This document shows, one piece after another, positions 54,378-64,000 of a stretch of DNA of 64,000 bases. The notes under the pieces are model-generated. The model ran no database searches and was not told the DNA's origin. It was given only the letters and a program-made list of their open reading frames with translations. The position numbers and the translations under genes are program-made. How positions within the stretch are numbered: position 1 is the first letter of the stretch; each line of letters begins with the position of its first letter. This DNA comes from Kiritimatiellia bacterium (GTDB lineage: Bacteria > Verrucomicrobiota > Kiritimatiellia > CAIVKH01), in assembly GCA_025054615.1 (NCBI GenBank), contig JANWZO010000014.1:1-64000 (forward strand), written 5' to 3'.

Positions 54378-55258
54378 TGGACATTTTGCACCTGTTCCCG
54401 AAACCGTTCCAATTCGGCGCGAAACATGACAGACATTTTTGCAATCTCACGGTCTGCCGACTTGGATGCGATTGTGTTGATCTCGCGGTTCAATTCTTGC
54501 GCGAGAAAGTCCAGCGCCCTACCCGCCGGCTCGCTTCCCCGCAGCAACTGCCGAGCCTGATTGAGGTGGCTTTCGATCCGTGTGCATTCCTCCGTGATGT
54601 CCACACGGTCTGCGAACATCACAACCTCCCGCTCGATGCGATCCGGATCGATCGGAATATCGCGCCGGATCGCTTGAACGCGCCTTGCAAGCGACCTTCG
54701 GTACCCTTCGACAGAACCTGGCACCCGGCGACGAATTTTGGAAGACAGGCGGGTGAGCCGGTCAATCCGTTTAGACAAATCGATCGCGAGCGCCCTCCCC
54801 TCGCGCAGGCGCATTTGGTCCAATTTCTGCAGCGCTTGACGTAGAGCTCGCTGAATGGCCGGCCAGACCTTTTCAGGATCTTCCTCCGGAGTTTCGATGG
54901 CCAAGACACCCGGCAATTCAGCAAGCATCCGAACGTTCACATCGGCGGGAATGCCCAACGCCTTTCCAGCCTTTTGAAACGCTTCCAGATAGGCTCTGGC
55001 GAGCGCGTAATCCAAGCGAACACTATGGCTGCCGTCGACCGTCGTCGTTTTCACCTTGATGCTTATCGAAATGCGCCCGCGCGACATCTCGGCGGCCACC
55101 TCTTCGTGAAGCCGTGCCTCCAGGCAGCTCAAGGGGCGGGGCAACGAGAGGACGACGTCGAGTTGCTTGCGATTGACGGAACTGATTTCGACTTCAGCGT
55201 GGATTCCGCCGACCGTTGCCGAGCCGTGCCCGAAGCCGGTCATGCTCCGGATGCTCAC
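54374..55258 (-). CDS. yicC: YicC family endoribonuclease-like protein
   Basis: 294 residues from GTG 55258 ([20 protein letters not shown]), overlapping the trpB stop by GTGA; the longer frame to 55450 is the trpB shadow. [24 protein letters not shown] and the C-terminal [20 protein letters not shown] with [13 protein letters not shown] are family signatures. E. coli YicC acts in RNA decay as an RNase. yicC-gmk is a widespread pair. Cytosolic. Confidence 0.9.
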   Translation of the reverse strand: MSIRSMTGFGHGSATVGGIHAEVEISSVNRKQLDVVLSLPRPLSCLEARLHEEVAAEMSRGRISISIKVKTTTVDGSHSVRLDYALARAYLEAFQKAGKALGIPADVNVRMLAELPGVLAIETPEEDPEKVWPAIQRALRQALQKLDQMRLREGRALAIDLSKRIDRLTRLSSKIRRRVPGSVEGYRRSLARRVQAIRRDIPIDPDRIEREVVMFADRVDITEECTRIESHLNQARQLLRGSEPAGRALDFLAQELNREINTIASKSADREIAKMSVMFRAELERFREQVQNVQ

Positions 55259-56481
55259 CGGTCTCCTCCATTTCGGCCGGAGTGAGCCCGGCCGTGTTCC
55301 CACGCTTCGAGTTGCTGGACATCCTTGTCGCCCCGCCCCGACAAATTGATGATAATCAGGTCGTCTTTCCGGAAACGGCGTTTCGCCTTCAAAGCGTAAG
55401 CCACGGCGTGAGCCGTCTCCAGGGCCGGCAATATTCCCTCGAGTCGGCAAAGCCGGTTGAGCGCCTCCACCGCATCTTCGTCACAAATGTAGTGATATTC
55501 AGCGCGCTTCAAATCCCTCAGCAGGGCGTGTTCGGGTCCGATGGCGGCGTAGTCCAATCCCGCGCTTACCGAGTGAGTGAGCTGGATATTGCCGTCGGGG
55601 TCTTGGAGGAGATACGTGCGCGTCCCCTGGAGAATACCCACCTGCCCACCGGCGAATCTCGCCGCGTGCCGGCCGGGTCGGATCCCCTCGCCGCCCGCTT
55701 CAATGCCGATCAACGTCACCTCGTGGTCTCGGATGAAGGGGTAAAAAATTCCGATGGCATTGCTTCCCCCGCCCACGCAAGCCAGCACATGAGTCGGCAG
55801 CCGCCCTTCAGCTTTGAGAATCTGGGCGCGTGCTTCACGGCCAATCACGCTTTGAAAATCGCGAACCATCAGCGGGTAGGGATGAGACCCCAGCGCCGAA
55901 CCGAGGATGTAGTGCGTCGTGCGCACGTTGGTTACCCAGTCGCGCATCGCTTCGTTGATGGCCTCTTTCAAGGTTTGCTGGCCCGCAGTGACAGGAACGA
56001 CCGTGGCGCCCAATCGCTTCATGCGCGAGACATTGAGCGCCTGGCGTTCCATGTCCACTGCGCCCATGTAGATCACGCATTCCATCCCGAACATCGCCGC
56101 AGCCGTTGCCGTGGCCACTCCGTGCTGCCCGGCGCCCGTTTCGGCAATGACGCGTCGCTTGCCCATTCGCCGGGCAAGGAGCGCCTGACCCAGCGAGTTG
56201 TTGATCTTATGGGCTCCCGTGTGGCAGAGGTCTTCCCGCTTGAGATAGGTCCTGGCCCCGATTTCTTCCGATAAGCGCGGGGCATAGTAAAGCGGCGTCG
56301 GCCGGCCGACATAGTTCCGCAAATATTCGCCAAGCTCCCGACGAAACGCCGGATCTCTCCGAATTTTCATGTACTCAGCGGCGAGATCCTGCAACGGCTG
56401 CATCAAGGTCTCCGGGACATACATCCCGCCGTAGGGCCCGAAATGCCCCATGGAATCTGGTTCTGTCAGTCCTCTCGGCAT
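55255..56481 (-). CDS. trpB: Tryptophan synthase beta chain
   Basis: 408 residues. PLP lysine in [17 protein letters not shown]; glycine loop [35 protein letters not shown] and the C-terminal [12 protein letters not shown] bind cofactor phosphate. It condenses indole and serine to tryptophan. The partner trpA is not in the window; the next gene in this direction is yicC. It overlaps trpF by 16 bases. Confidence 0.95.
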   Translation of the reverse strand: MPRGLTEPDSMGHFGPYGGMYVPETLMQPLQDLAAEYMKIRRDPAFRRELGEYLRNYVGRPTPLYYAPRLSEEIGARTYLKREDLCHTGAHKINNSLGQALLARRMGKRRVIAETGAGQHGVATATAAAMFGMECVIYMGAVDMERQALNVSRMKRLGATVVPVTAGQQTLKEAINEAMRDWVTNVRTTHYILGSALGSHPYPLMVRDFQSVIGREARAQILKAEGRLPTHVLACVGGGSNAIGIFYPFIRDHEVTLIGIEAGGEGIRPGRHAARFAGGQVGILQGTRTYLLQDPDGNIQLTHSVSAGLDYAAIGPEHALLRDLKRAEYHYICDEDAVEALNRLCRLEGILPALETAHAVAYALKAKRRFRKDDLIIINLSGRGDKDVQQLEAWEHGRAHSGRNGGDR

Positions 56482-57083
56482 GCTTCGATAAACGCTTTGA
56501 CCTTTTCCAAATCCTTCTGTCCCGGCGCCTCTTCAACCCCCGAACTAACGTCCACACCCCAGGGCTGGACCCTCCGTATGGCTTCCCGGACGTTGTTGGG
56601 CGTCAGACCGCCGGCGAGCCATACGGGCCTCGAACAGGCCACGACGAACTCGCGCGCCCGGACCCAGTCCCCTACCCTGCCCGTGCCACCGGGCGCTTCC
56701 TCACTATAAGTATCGATCAGATATGCGTCAACGTGCCATGCCGCTGGATCGACATGGGACCCGCTCGACAACCTCACGCTCCGCCACAATCCCCCACGAA
56801 ATCCGACGAACTCCTCCGGAGATTCGTTTCCATGCAGTTGGGCGATGTCGAGTCCGGCCACAGCCATGGTGCGTTCAATGTCGCTGCGTGTGGCATCCAC
56901 GAAAACACCAACCTTTAAAATATTGGTTGGGAGGTCGACGACCCATTCGGCGACATCGCGGGCGCGTACGGCCCGCTTGGAACCCGGCCAGAATACAAAG
57001 CCGATGGCATCCGGATGGCATTCAGCCACCGCAAGGACGTCCTTCGCGCGCGCCAGTCCGCAAATCTTCACCCTGACGCCCAT
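56466..57083 (-). CDS. trpF: Phosphoribosylanthranilate isomerase
   Basis: 205 residues. [11 protein letters not shown] at the start contains the catalytic Cys; [36 protein letters not shown] and [16 protein letters not shown] with the catalytic Asp ([14 protein letters not shown] region) complete the barrel. Third enzyme of tryptophan synthesis. It overlaps trpC (16 bases) and trpB (16 bases) at its two ends. Confidence 0.93.
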   Translation of the reverse strand: MGVRVKICGLARAKDVLAVAECHPDAIGFVFWPGSKRAVRARDVAEWVVDLPTNILKVGVFVDATRSDIERTMAVAGLDIAQLHGNESPEEFVGFRGGLWRSVRLSSGSHVDPAAWHVDAYLIDTYSEEAPGGTGRVGDWVRAREFVVACSRPVWLAGGLTPNNVREAIRRVQPWGVDVSSGVEEAPGQKDLEKVKAFIEACRED

Positions 57084-57859
57084 GCTCGACCCATCAAATC
57101 TTGAATGGCCTCCGCCAGCCTAGGGCGGCGCAGCAGCGATTCCCCCACCAATACCGCATGCGCCCCGGCGCGCCGCACGCGCTCGACGTCCTCCGCCGAC
57201 CCGATCCCACTCTCGCTGACCAGACAACACCCCGCCGGCGCAAGGCCCGACAGCTCTTCGGTCGTTTCCAACGTCGTATGAAACGTTTTGAGATCTCGGT
57301 TGTTGATGCCGATGCACCGGGCGCCCAGATCCGACGCGCGCGAAAGTTCGCTCGCGTCGTGAACCTCAACCAGCGGCACTAGTCCGAGCGATTCGGCGCA
57401 TCGACTAAGCTCCCTAAGGTCGCCGTCCTCCAAAGCAGCAACGATCAGCAAGACCGCGGAAGCGCCCATCGCTCGCGCATGAAACACCTGCCAGAGATCG
57501 ACCACAAATTCCTTGTACAATAAGGGAAGGTCCACCACCCTGCGGACCGCCTCGAAATCGCCCTCGCCTCCTCCGAAATACGGCGCGTCCATCAGAACCG
57601 AGACAGCTTGAGCACCTCCCCGTTCGTATTCTGTCGCGATCTCGGCCGGATCAAAGGGTGTACGGATCAAGCCGGCGGAGGGCGAGCGTCGCTTGACTTC
57701 GGCAATAAGTCCGATGGGCTTTGAACGGAGTGCGGCCAGAAAATCGGGTGGCGATGGGGATGCCAGCGCCCGACGTTCCATTTTGCGAAGCGGCACCGAT
57801 TGTTTTCGTTGATCGATTTCTCGCCGCTTATCGGCGAGAATCTGGTCGAGGATATTCAT
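57068..57859 (-). CDS. trpC: Indole-3-glycerol phosphate synthase
   Basis: 263 residues, monofunctional. ILDQILADKRREIDQRK, LIAEVKRRSPSAGLI with the catalytic Lys, VLMDAPYFGGGEGDF, LPLLYKEFVVDLWQV, GINNRDLKTFHT and VSESGIGSAEDVERVR are family blocks. It closes the indole ring. The start overlaps the prfB stop by ATGA (57856-57859), linking trp genes to a release factor. Confidence 0.95.
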   Translation of the reverse strand: MNILDQILADKRREIDQRKQSVPLRKMERRALASPSPPDFLAALRSKPIGLIAEVKRRSPSAGLIRTPFDPAEIATEYERGGAQAVSVLMDAPYFGGGEGDFEAVRRVVDLPLLYKEFVVDLWQVFHARAMGASAVLLIVAALEDGDLRELSRCAESLGLVPLVEVHDASELSRASDLGARCIGINNRDLKTFHTTLETTEELSGLAPAGCCLVSESGIGSAEDVERVRRAGAHAVLVGESLLRRPRLAEAIQDLMGRAWASG

Positions 57860-58978
57860 GCTTTGGCGCGTTCGGATCGCAAATAGGCCTCAATGAATCC
57901 GTCGAGGTCCCCGTCTAGCACGAGATCGGCCTGACCGGTTTCGAAATCGGTGCGATGATCCTTGACCATCGTGTAGGGCTGCAGCACGTAGCTGCGGATT
58001 TGGCGACCCCAGGCGATTTCACCCTTTTCGCCGTAAAATTTTTCCATCTCGCGTCGCTTTTTGTCCATTTCGTACTCGTACAGTTTCGCGCGCAGCATTT
58101 TCATCGCCTTGTCGCGGTTCGCGTGCTGGGAGCGTTCGGCCTGGCATTGGACGACGATGCCCGTCGGGATATGAACGATACGAACGGCCGAATCGGTTTT
58201 GTTCACGTGTTGCCCCCCCGCTCCGCTGGAGCGAAATGTATCGATCCGAAGGTCCTTATCCTGGATATCGATTTCCACGTTTTCGTCCACTTCCGCTACG
58301 ACATCCACGGCTGCGAAGGAGGTATGCCGCCGTTTGTTGGCGTCAAAGGGGCTGATTCTCACCAGCCGGTGAACCCCCCGTTCGGCCTTGAGGTAGCCGT
58401 AAGCGTAGGGTCCTGATACAAGAAGTGATGCGCTCTTTATCCCCGCTTCATCCCCGCGCTGCATGTCCAGCAAATCCACTCGAAATCCCCGTTTTTCACA
58501 ATAGCGCGTGTACATGCGCAGCAGCATCGCGGCCCAGTCGCACGACTCCGTTCCACCGGCGCCGGCGTTGATGTCGAGGTAAGCGTTATTCGCATCGAAA
58601 CGCCCGGAAAGCAGCGTTTGAAGCTCAAATCGCTTGTACGCGTCCTCCAGCCGATCCGTCCGTTCCTGAGCCTCACGAAGTGTTTCGTCGCGCGAAGGTC
58701 CCTCCGGCTCGCCGGCCGCCAGATCCAAAAGGACGGCTACTTCCTCCGTTTCATGAAGCAACTGATCGAATGGGTTTAGAATCGATTTGATTTGGTTGGC
58801 CTTTTCGATGGAGGCGCGGGCTTTGTTAGGGTCGTCCCAAAAGGTGGGTGAAGCCGACAACGCTTCCAGTTCCTCCAACTCTCTCTTGCGGCCTTCAACG
58901 TCAAAGAAACCCCCTTAGTTCGTCCAGCTTGCGCCGGACAAACTCCATTCGATCGGTCAATTCGCGAAGATCAGCCAT
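57856..58978 (-). CDS. prfB: Peptide chain release factor 2 with programmed +1 frameshift
   Basis: About 373 residues if read through the frameshift. From ATG 58978 the first frame runs MADLRELTDRMEFVRRKLDE and ends at an in-frame TGA at 58901-58903. The site reads AGGGGGTTTCTTTGAC: a Shine-Dalgarno-like AGGGGG, then CTT TGA C, the classic RF2 slip. In the +1 frame the protein continues DVEGRKRELEELEALSAS. Domains: stop-codon recognition SPF motif in RISPFDANKRRHTS, and the catalytic GGQ in SSGAGGQHVNKTD. RF2 releases peptides at UGA/UAA and regulates itself by this slip. Confidence 0.95.
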
Positions 58979-59094
58979 CTATCGATTCAGTTTTGAATAA
59001 TCGGTACAAGATGGGGATGAAGCGGCAATTTGACAATCGGAAACAACCGTTGAACGCGAAGTGCGCGACGCGTATCTTCCTTATTAAGACTGTC

Positions 59095-59463
59095 ATGAAT
59101 AGATTTTTGATACATTTGATGCGTTTTGCGCTGGCGGTCCTTGCAGTCCTGCTCCTTGGCGGATGTGATGTTGATGACGATCGGGACCATATTCCGGCGC
59201 CAGGGAATGGCGCTCTTTTTGTGGAGAACAATACTTCATGGGAAATCCGGGTTTACGTGAATGGCGAGTTTGTCGGGCGTGTGGGGCGTTTCTCCGACCG
59301 GCCGTTTGATCTCCGGCCGGGTGTTTATCGTGTGGTGCTTGACCAAAAGGACACCGCGCGGAACTGGCGCGATGATGTCGATGTCATCACCGGCCGCCTG
59401 ACAGTTCTCGATGTAGCGGATGCCCCCGATTCGGAGTTGGATGTGGTTGTATTCTTCGATTAG
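59095..59463 (+). CDS. Small lipoprotein, PEGA-like beta domain
   Basis: 122 residues from ATG 59095, chosen to place the signal peptide (FALAVLAVLLLGGC) and lipobox LGGC with Cys24 correctly; the frame from 58993 would bury it. The mature part ALFVENNTSWEIRVYVNGEF resembles short PEGA-like beta-sandwich surface domains. It would be anchored in the inner or outer membrane, facing the periplasm. Role unknown. Confidence 0.65.
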   Translation: MNRFLIHLMRFALAVLAVLLLGGCDVDDDRDHIPAPGNGALFVENNTSWEIRVYVNGEFVGRVGRFSDRPFDLRPGVYRVVLDQKDTARNWRDDVDVITGRLTVLDVADAPDSELDVVVFFD

Positions 59464-59546
59464 TCCGAGCGACCGCTTCTTTTCCTGAGTCCGATTCAGC
59501 TGCTCCCTGTTGGATATCTTCCAGTGCTAATCAGACGGAGTTCAAT

Positions 59547-62441
59547 ATGAGTGTCTCTGGATCATTTGAGCCATTGCGATCAGAATCGATCGAGGAATAT
59601 GGCGCCGAGGCGACACTCTACCGGCACACCCGTACCGGGGCTGAAGTGATGTCGGTGCGTGTCGACGACGAGAACAAGGTCTTCGGCATTACCTTTCGCA
59701 CACCGCCGCCGGATCACACCGGCATAGCGCACATTCTTGAACATTGCGTGCTATGCGGCTCGCGTTCCTACCCGACCAAGGAGCCTTTTGTCGAGTTGCT
59801 GAAAGGCTCTCTTCAAACCTTTCTAAACGCCTTCACCTACCCCGACAAAACCTGTTACCCCGTGGCGAGCCAGAATCTTCAGGATTTTTACAACCTGATC
59901 GATGTGTACCTCGACGCGGTATTTTACCCGTTGCTGACCGTTGAGGCTTTTGAGCAGGAAGGGTGGCATTACGAGTTGGAGGCCCCAGACCAGCCGCTGT
60001 CTTTCAAGGGAGTCGTTTTCAATGAGATGAAGGGGGTCTATTCGTCACCGGACAGCGTGCTGATTGAACAGGCCCAGCATTCCCTGTTTCCCGATACGGT
60101 ATACGGGTTGGATTCTGGCGGAGACCCTTCGCGAATCCCCGATTTGACCCATGATCAACTGGTAGCGTTCCACCGGCGTTTCTATCACCCGTCGAACAGT
60201 CGAATCTGGTTTTACGGAGATGATGACCCCCAAAAGCGATTGGAATACCTCGAGCCCTGGCTCTCGGCTTTTGAGGCGCGACACCCGGATTCCGATGTGC
60301 CATTGCAAAAACCATTCGATGCGCCTCGGCGGATGGAGCACAGATATCGCACGGATGATCCGCACGCCAAATCGTTCGTCGCACTAAACTGGGCGCTGCC
60401 TTCTCCGACCGACGCGCAGAGCGCTCTCCACGCGACCATCCTGGCGCACATCCTGATCGGGACGCCGGCGTCGCCGCTTCGAAAAGCCCTGATCGATTCC
60501 GGCCTGGGCGAGGATCTTTGCGGGTGCGGCCTCGAAACTCACGCCCGGCAAATGTTCTTTTCCACAGGACTGAAAGGGGTCGAGCCCCGCCGATGCGGCG
60601 AGGTCGAAGCGCTGGCCCGCCGCACCCTAGAACGGCTTGCGTCCGAGGGAATCGAGGCCGCTACTGTCGAATCATCGCTGAACACCGTGGAGTTTACGCT
60701 GCGCGAAAACAATACGGGTTCGTATCCCCGGGGTTTGTCGCTGATGTTGCGATCGCTCACGAGCTGGCTGTATGGGGGTGATCCATTCGCGCCCCTTCTA
60801 TTCGCTAAGCCTCTGGCGGACGTGCGCGCGCGATGGGCATCCGGCGAGCCGTTCTTTGAAAAACTTGTCCGGGCATGGCTCCTCGACAATCCCCATCATA
60901 CGGTTTTGACCCTTCATGCCGATCCCGAACTGGGTCGACAACTCGATGAGGCCGAGAAGAGACGACTCGACGAGGCAAGGGCCGGACTGACCGAAGATCA
61001 ATTGCGGGAGCTAGCTGCCCATACGGCAGCATTGAAGGCGCGCCAGACCGCCCCCGATGATCCGGCTGCCCTCGCGAAAATTCCACGACTCTCCGTTAAA
61101 GACCTTCCCAGGCGGAATAAAAACATCCCCACAGCGAAGTTGATTGTGGCAAAGGCTCGCGCCCTCCACCATGACATCTTTACCAATGGCATCTTCTATT
61201 TGGATGTCGCTCTGAACGTTCGAGCCCTATCACCCGGCCAATTGCCTTATGTGCCCCTGCTGGGGCGCTGCCTGTTGGAGACCGGCACGACCCGGGAAGA
61301 TTTTGTCGCTCTCCAGCAGCGGATCGGCAGCCGTACAGGCGGGATTGTGCCGAGAACCTTTTCATCCATTGTTCGCGAGACCGATTCCGGAACAGTCTGG
61401 CTGGTCCTGCGTGGCAAAGCACTGGACGCCCAGGCGGCCGACCTGATCGATATTCTCCGAGATGTTCTGTTCCATGCGCGGCTCGACCTCAAGACCCGAA
61501 TCCGGCAACTCGCCGCGGAGGAGAAGGCCCGCCTTGAGTCCGATCTCATCCCGTCCGGCCATCGGTTTGCGGCGCTGCGAGCGCGCGCGCTTTATAATGA
61601 ATCAGATTATGCCGCCGAACGGATGGGGGGCGTCAGCTACCTCGTTTTCCTCAGAAATTTGATCGCGGAGATCGACGCCAACTGGCCCGCTGTCGCTGAT
61701 GCTTTGGAAAACATACGCAGCCTTTTGCTCAACCGGCGAACTATGATTTTCAACGTCACCTGTTCCGCGGACACGTGGACCAAGGTGGAGCCGCTTCTCG
61801 AGGAATGGATCGATTCCATTCCGGAGCGGCCGGATCGCCGACCTCCGTGGCCGTTGAATGCGGCCCCAGCTTTCGAGGGGCTGGCGGTTCCGGCAACAGT
61901 TCACTATGTTGCCAAGGTCTACGACCTCCGCGTCGGCGCTCATGCCTTCCGGGGCTCCGACCTCGTTGCTGCGCGTTTCCTGAGGAACGGTTACCTGTGG
62001 GAGCGCGTCCGAATGCGTGGCGGTGCCTATGGGGCATTCTGTTCGCTCGACCACCGTTCCGGATTGGTCACGTTTTCCTCGTACCGCGACCCCAACCTTC
62101 GCGAGACCATTGAGGTCTTCGACCAGGCCGCCGAATTCCTGAAGCAAATCGAGCTCGATAAAAACGAGATGGAAAAAGCGATTATTGGCGCTATCGGAGA
62201 CCTTGACCAACACATGCTGCCCGACGCGCGGGGATACGCGGCGTTATGTCGATGGTTGGCCAACGACCCCGAACCCTTTCGCCAACGAATGCGTGAAGAA
62301 ATTCTTGATGCGCACGTCGACGACTTCCGCCTGTTGGGCGAGGCTCTTCGGCAGGCCCGAGAATACGGACGTGTGGCGGCGGTGGGCAGTGAATCCTCCC
62401 TGTCGAGCGTCGTCGGGTCGTCCATTACGCGTGTGCTGTAG
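59547..62441 (+). CDS. M16C zinc metalloprotease (presequence-protease-like)
   Basis: 964 residues. The inverted zinc site HILEH is at 62-66 and the third ligand Glu160 in VVFNEMKGVYSS, as in M16 proteases. Two halves (about 1-480 and 520-960) follow the PreP/Cym1 (M16C) plan; ILEHCVLCGSRSYPTKEPF is nearly diagnostic. Such enzymes degrade short peptides inside a closed chamber. No signal peptide, so it is probably cytosolic. It stands alone between a lipoprotein and panE. Confidence 0.88.
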   Translation: MSVSGSFEPLRSESIEEYGAEATLYRHTRTGAEVMSVRVDDENKVFGITFRTPPPDHTGIAHILEHCVLCGSRSYPTKEPFVELLKGSLQTFLNAFTYPDKTCYPVASQNLQDFYNLIDVYLDAVFYPLLTVEAFEQEGWHYELEAPDQPLSFKGVVFNEMKGVYSSPDSVLIEQAQHSLFPDTVYGLDSGGDPSRIPDLTHDQLVAFHRRFYHPSNSRIWFYGDDDPQKRLEYLEPWLSAFEARHPDSDVPLQKPFDAPRRMEHRYRTDDPHAKSFVALNWALPSPTDAQSALHATILAHILIGTPASPLRKALIDSGLGEDLCGCGLETHARQMFFSTGLKGVEPRRCGEVEALARRTLERLASEGIEAATVESSLNTVEFTLRENNTGSYPRGLSLMLRSLTSWLYGGDPFAPLLFAKPLADVRARWASGEPFFEKLVRAWLLDNPHHTVLTLHADPELGRQLDEAEKRRLDEARAGLTEDQLRELAAHTAALKARQTAPDDPAALAKIPRLSVKDLPRRNKNIPTAKLIVAKARALHHDIFTNGIFYLDVALNVRALSPGQLPYVPLLGRCLLETGTTREDFVALQQRIGSRTGGIVPRTFSSIVRETDSGTVWLVLRGKALDAQAADLIDILRDVLFHARLDLKTRIRQLAAEEKARLESDLIPSGHRFAALRARALYNESDYAAERMGGVSYLVFLRNLIAEIDANWPAVADALENIRSLLLNRRTMIFNVTCSADTWTKVEPLLEEWIDSIPERPDRRPPWPLNAAPAFEGLAVPATVHYVAKVYDLRVGAHAFRGSDLVAARFLRNGYLWERVRMRGGAYGAFCSLDHRSGLVTFSSYRDPNLRETIEVFDQAAEFLKQIELDKNEMEKAIIGAIGDLDQHMLPDARGYAALCRWLANDPEPFRQRMREEILDAHVDDFRLLGEALRQAREYGRVAAVGSESSLSSVVGSSITRVL

Positions 62442-62549
62442 AACACAATCCCACCGCGGCAGTCGCAAACCGCCGAACGTCGCGCATGCCCACGGGGCCC
62501 GCATGATCGCATCTCGCTATCCTCAATGCGATTATGCTAAAAGGGCGGC

Positions 62550-63482
62550 ATGAGTCGACGATATGCGGTTATCGGCACGGGAGCTGTAGGCGGATTCTAT
62601 GGAGCGCGCCTGCAGCAGGCCGGTTTTGAGGTTCATTTTTTGCTCCATAGCGATTACGAACATGTGCGGGAATACGGGCTCCGAGTGGAGTCGCAAAATC
62701 GAATTCTCACGCTCGGGCGAATCAACGCCTACAAATCAGCGGCTGAAATGCCGCCGTGCGACGTTGTCATCGTTGCGCTAAAGACCACTCACAACCATCT
62801 TCTGCCCACCCTTCTCGCCGGCCCGCTCGCTCCCGAAGGGGTGGTGCTCATGCTGCAGAACGGATTGGGCGTCGAGGCGGATGCCGCCGCGGTTGTGGGG
62901 CCGGATCGCGTAATTGGCGGACTGTGTTTCATTTGCGTAAACAAAATCGCGCCCGGCTCCATCCTTCATTTGGATTATGGGGATGTCGTGCTTGGGGAGT
63001 ATCGGCCGGATGGCAAACCGGGGGGCGTTACGCCTCGTCTGGAAGCCATCGCGGGCGATTTCCAAGCGGCTCAGGTCCGTGCGATGTGCACGGAAGACCT
63101 GCTTCGCGCGCGTTGGAAAAAGCTGGTCTGGAACATTCCTTTCAACGCCCTCTCGGTCATTTTGAGAAGTACAACGGACCGATTGATGCTAAACCCATCG
63201 AGCCGGGAGCTGATCGAGTCACTGATGATGGAGGTGGCGGATTGCGCGGCGGCCTGCGGGAAACAAATTGACCGCGCGTTCGTGCAGAAAATGCTGGACG
63301 ATACGGACCGCATGAAACCGTACAAAACCAGCATGATGATCGACTACGAACGCGGCCGTCCGATGGAGATCGAGACGATTTATGAGCGGCCGTTGGCAGC
63401 CGCGCAGGCAGCAGGCCGCTCCGCGCCTCAAATCCAGACTATCCTCCGGCAACTGCGTTTTCTGGATTCGGTCCGCCCGTGA
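62550..63482 (+). CDS. panE: 2-dehydropantoate 2-reductase family protein
   Basis: 310 residues. N-terminal Rossmann motif YAVIGTGAVGGFYGARLQQ, VIVALKTTHNHLLPTLL, LMLQNGLGVEADAAAVVG and the C-terminal helical core with WKKLVWNIPFNALSVILR and SMMIDYERGRPMEIETI (the acidic/Asn region of the active site). PanE reduces ketopantoate to pantoate with NADPH for CoA synthesis. Paralogues with other ketoacids exist, so the symbol is moderately sure. It overlaps the next gene by GTGA (63479-63482). Confidence 0.8.
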   Translation: MSRRYAVIGTGAVGGFYGARLQQAGFEVHFLLHSDYEHVREYGLRVESQNRILTLGRINAYKSAAEMPPCDVVIVALKTTHNHLLPTLLAGPLAPEGVVLMLQNGLGVEADAAAVVGPDRVIGGLCFICVNKIAPGSILHLDYGDVVLGEYRPDGKPGGVTPRLEAIAGDFQAAQVRAMCTEDLLRARWKKLVWNIPFNALSVILRSTTDRLMLNPSSRELIESLMMEVADCAAACGKQIDRAFVQKMLDDTDRMKPYKTSMMIDYERGRPMEIETIYERPLAAAQAAGRSAPQIQTILRQLRFLDSVRP

Positions 63483-64000
63483 TCGCTCGCCGTTCTATGG
63501 TCGCGTTGCTTCTTGTGGCCCAACTCGCGGCGGCGCAGGCGACCTCGAAATTGGAGATTTATCCCTTGAATGGCGCGGACCCTCAGACTGTTCTCGAAGC
63601 CGTACGATTCGTGATAGGGCCGGAAGGCAACGCAACGGTTGATCCCTCAGGTCAACGGCTGCTGGTCATTTCGACGCCAGAACGCCACGCCCTCGTGGCC
63701 GATTTGATGAAAAAATTTGCGCCCCCTCCCCGCAACGTGCTGATTGAAGTGCAGATCGTGCCGGCAGCCCGGGTTCGCGAATCGGGTGCCGCTATTGAGG
63801 CCAGCGGCTCGATCGTTCTCGAGCGAACCGAAGGGCTTGGAGCGGTCCGGTTCCGACCCCGCGTGTACCACCACTCCTCTACCCATTCCAGCTCAATCAC
63901 TCAGACACTCCTCGTCGGCAGCGGTCGGGAGTCGTCTCTCGCGATCGGCGAAGAAGTGCCCTATTTGGATTGGCTTCTGCAATTCGCGTCGGATAGTGGC
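63479..64000 (+). CDS. Secretin-like N-domain protein, cut by window end
   Basis: The frame starts at GTG 63479 (or ATG 63497) and is still open at 64000, so 174 residues are seen. A signal peptide (SMVALLLVAQLAAAQAT) is followed by a secretin N1-type domain: IYPLNGADPQTVLEAVRFVI, then VDPSGQRLLVISTPERHALV. After this a beta-rich part begins. It resembles the N-domains of GspD/PilQ but no channel domain is visible yet. It could be a second secretin or a truncated relative. Confidence 0.7.
   Translation, partial: MIARRSMVALLLVAQLAAAQATSKLEIYPLNGADPQTVLEAVRFVIGPEGNATVDPSGQRLLVISTPERHALVADLMKKFAPPPRNVLIEVQIVPAARVRESGAAIEASGSIVLERTEGLGAVRFRPRVYHHSSTHSSSITQTLLVGSGRESSLAIGEEVPYLDWLLQFASDSG

Overview
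The window is one continuous, gene-dense stretch of a GC-rich bacterial chromosome. Most content is housekeeping. The organism is diderm: it has lpxA/fabZ, murB, type II secretion genes and lipoproteins. Several traits point to the Planctomycetes-Verrucomicrobia-Chlamydiae group, perhaps Verrucomicrobiota or Kiritimatiellota: a helix-turn-helix/EIIA fusion like that of chlamydiae, a ribBA-ribH-nusB-ftsY block, a tiny histone H1-like Lys/Ala peptide, and arrays of TTTCCAT-NNN-ATGGAAA palindromes. This placement is inferred from gene content and was not computed.

Layout. 1-5.4 kb: a truncated EIIA gene, an aspartyl-protease-like lipoprotein, tRNA-Thr(CGU), an HTH-EIIA regulator, cobalamin adenosyltransferase, murB, a flavin reductase and a class I glutamine amidotransferase. 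5.4-11.6 kb: rlmD, a 415-base intergenic region with the first palindrome array, then a same-strand run of small-toxicant functions (crcB, DUF190-CBS, SMR exporter, MFS transporter, arsenate-reductase-like protein, DUF4405 membrane protein). 11.7-20.7 kb: tRNA-Ser(GCU), a three-gene MotA/ExbB-like proton-channel unit with uncharacterised partners, fabZ-lpxA, then gspD-gspE-gspF. 20.7-33.9 kb: a peptide-type solute-binding protein, a GH31 glycosidase, the second and larger palindrome array, ligA, dinB and a ferric-iron-type ABC transporter with an oversized binding protein.

34-39.7 kb: an FMN riboswitch followed by ribBA-ribH-nusB-ftsY-ribD-ribE. A hairpin that buries the ribBA Shine-Dalgarno suggests translational control. 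39.7-42.4 kb: a four-gene lipid-modification operon (DUF1475, DUF2062, DUF1295, CFA-type methyltransferase) in which every junction is a 4-base overlap. 42.4-46.7 kb: a zinc-ribbon coiled-coil protein, RNase P RNA, a GspC-like protein and RNase R. 46.7-53.2 kb: glgA, then on the minus strand nrdR, a hypothetical gene, rpe, lepA and lepB.

53.2-59 kb: a microORF with its own promoter and terminator, then the minus-strand chain prfB (with a programmed +1 frameshift), trpC, trpF, trpB, yicC, gmk, in which every junction overlaps. 59-64 kb: a lipoprotein, an M16C metalloprotease, a panE-type reductase and the start of a secretin-like protein cut by the window end.

The best candidates for something undescribed are the two palindrome arrays, whose units repeat every 31-32 bp (three helical turns), and the MotA/ExbB-like three-gene unit. 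No transposase, integrase, CRISPR array or prophage was seen.
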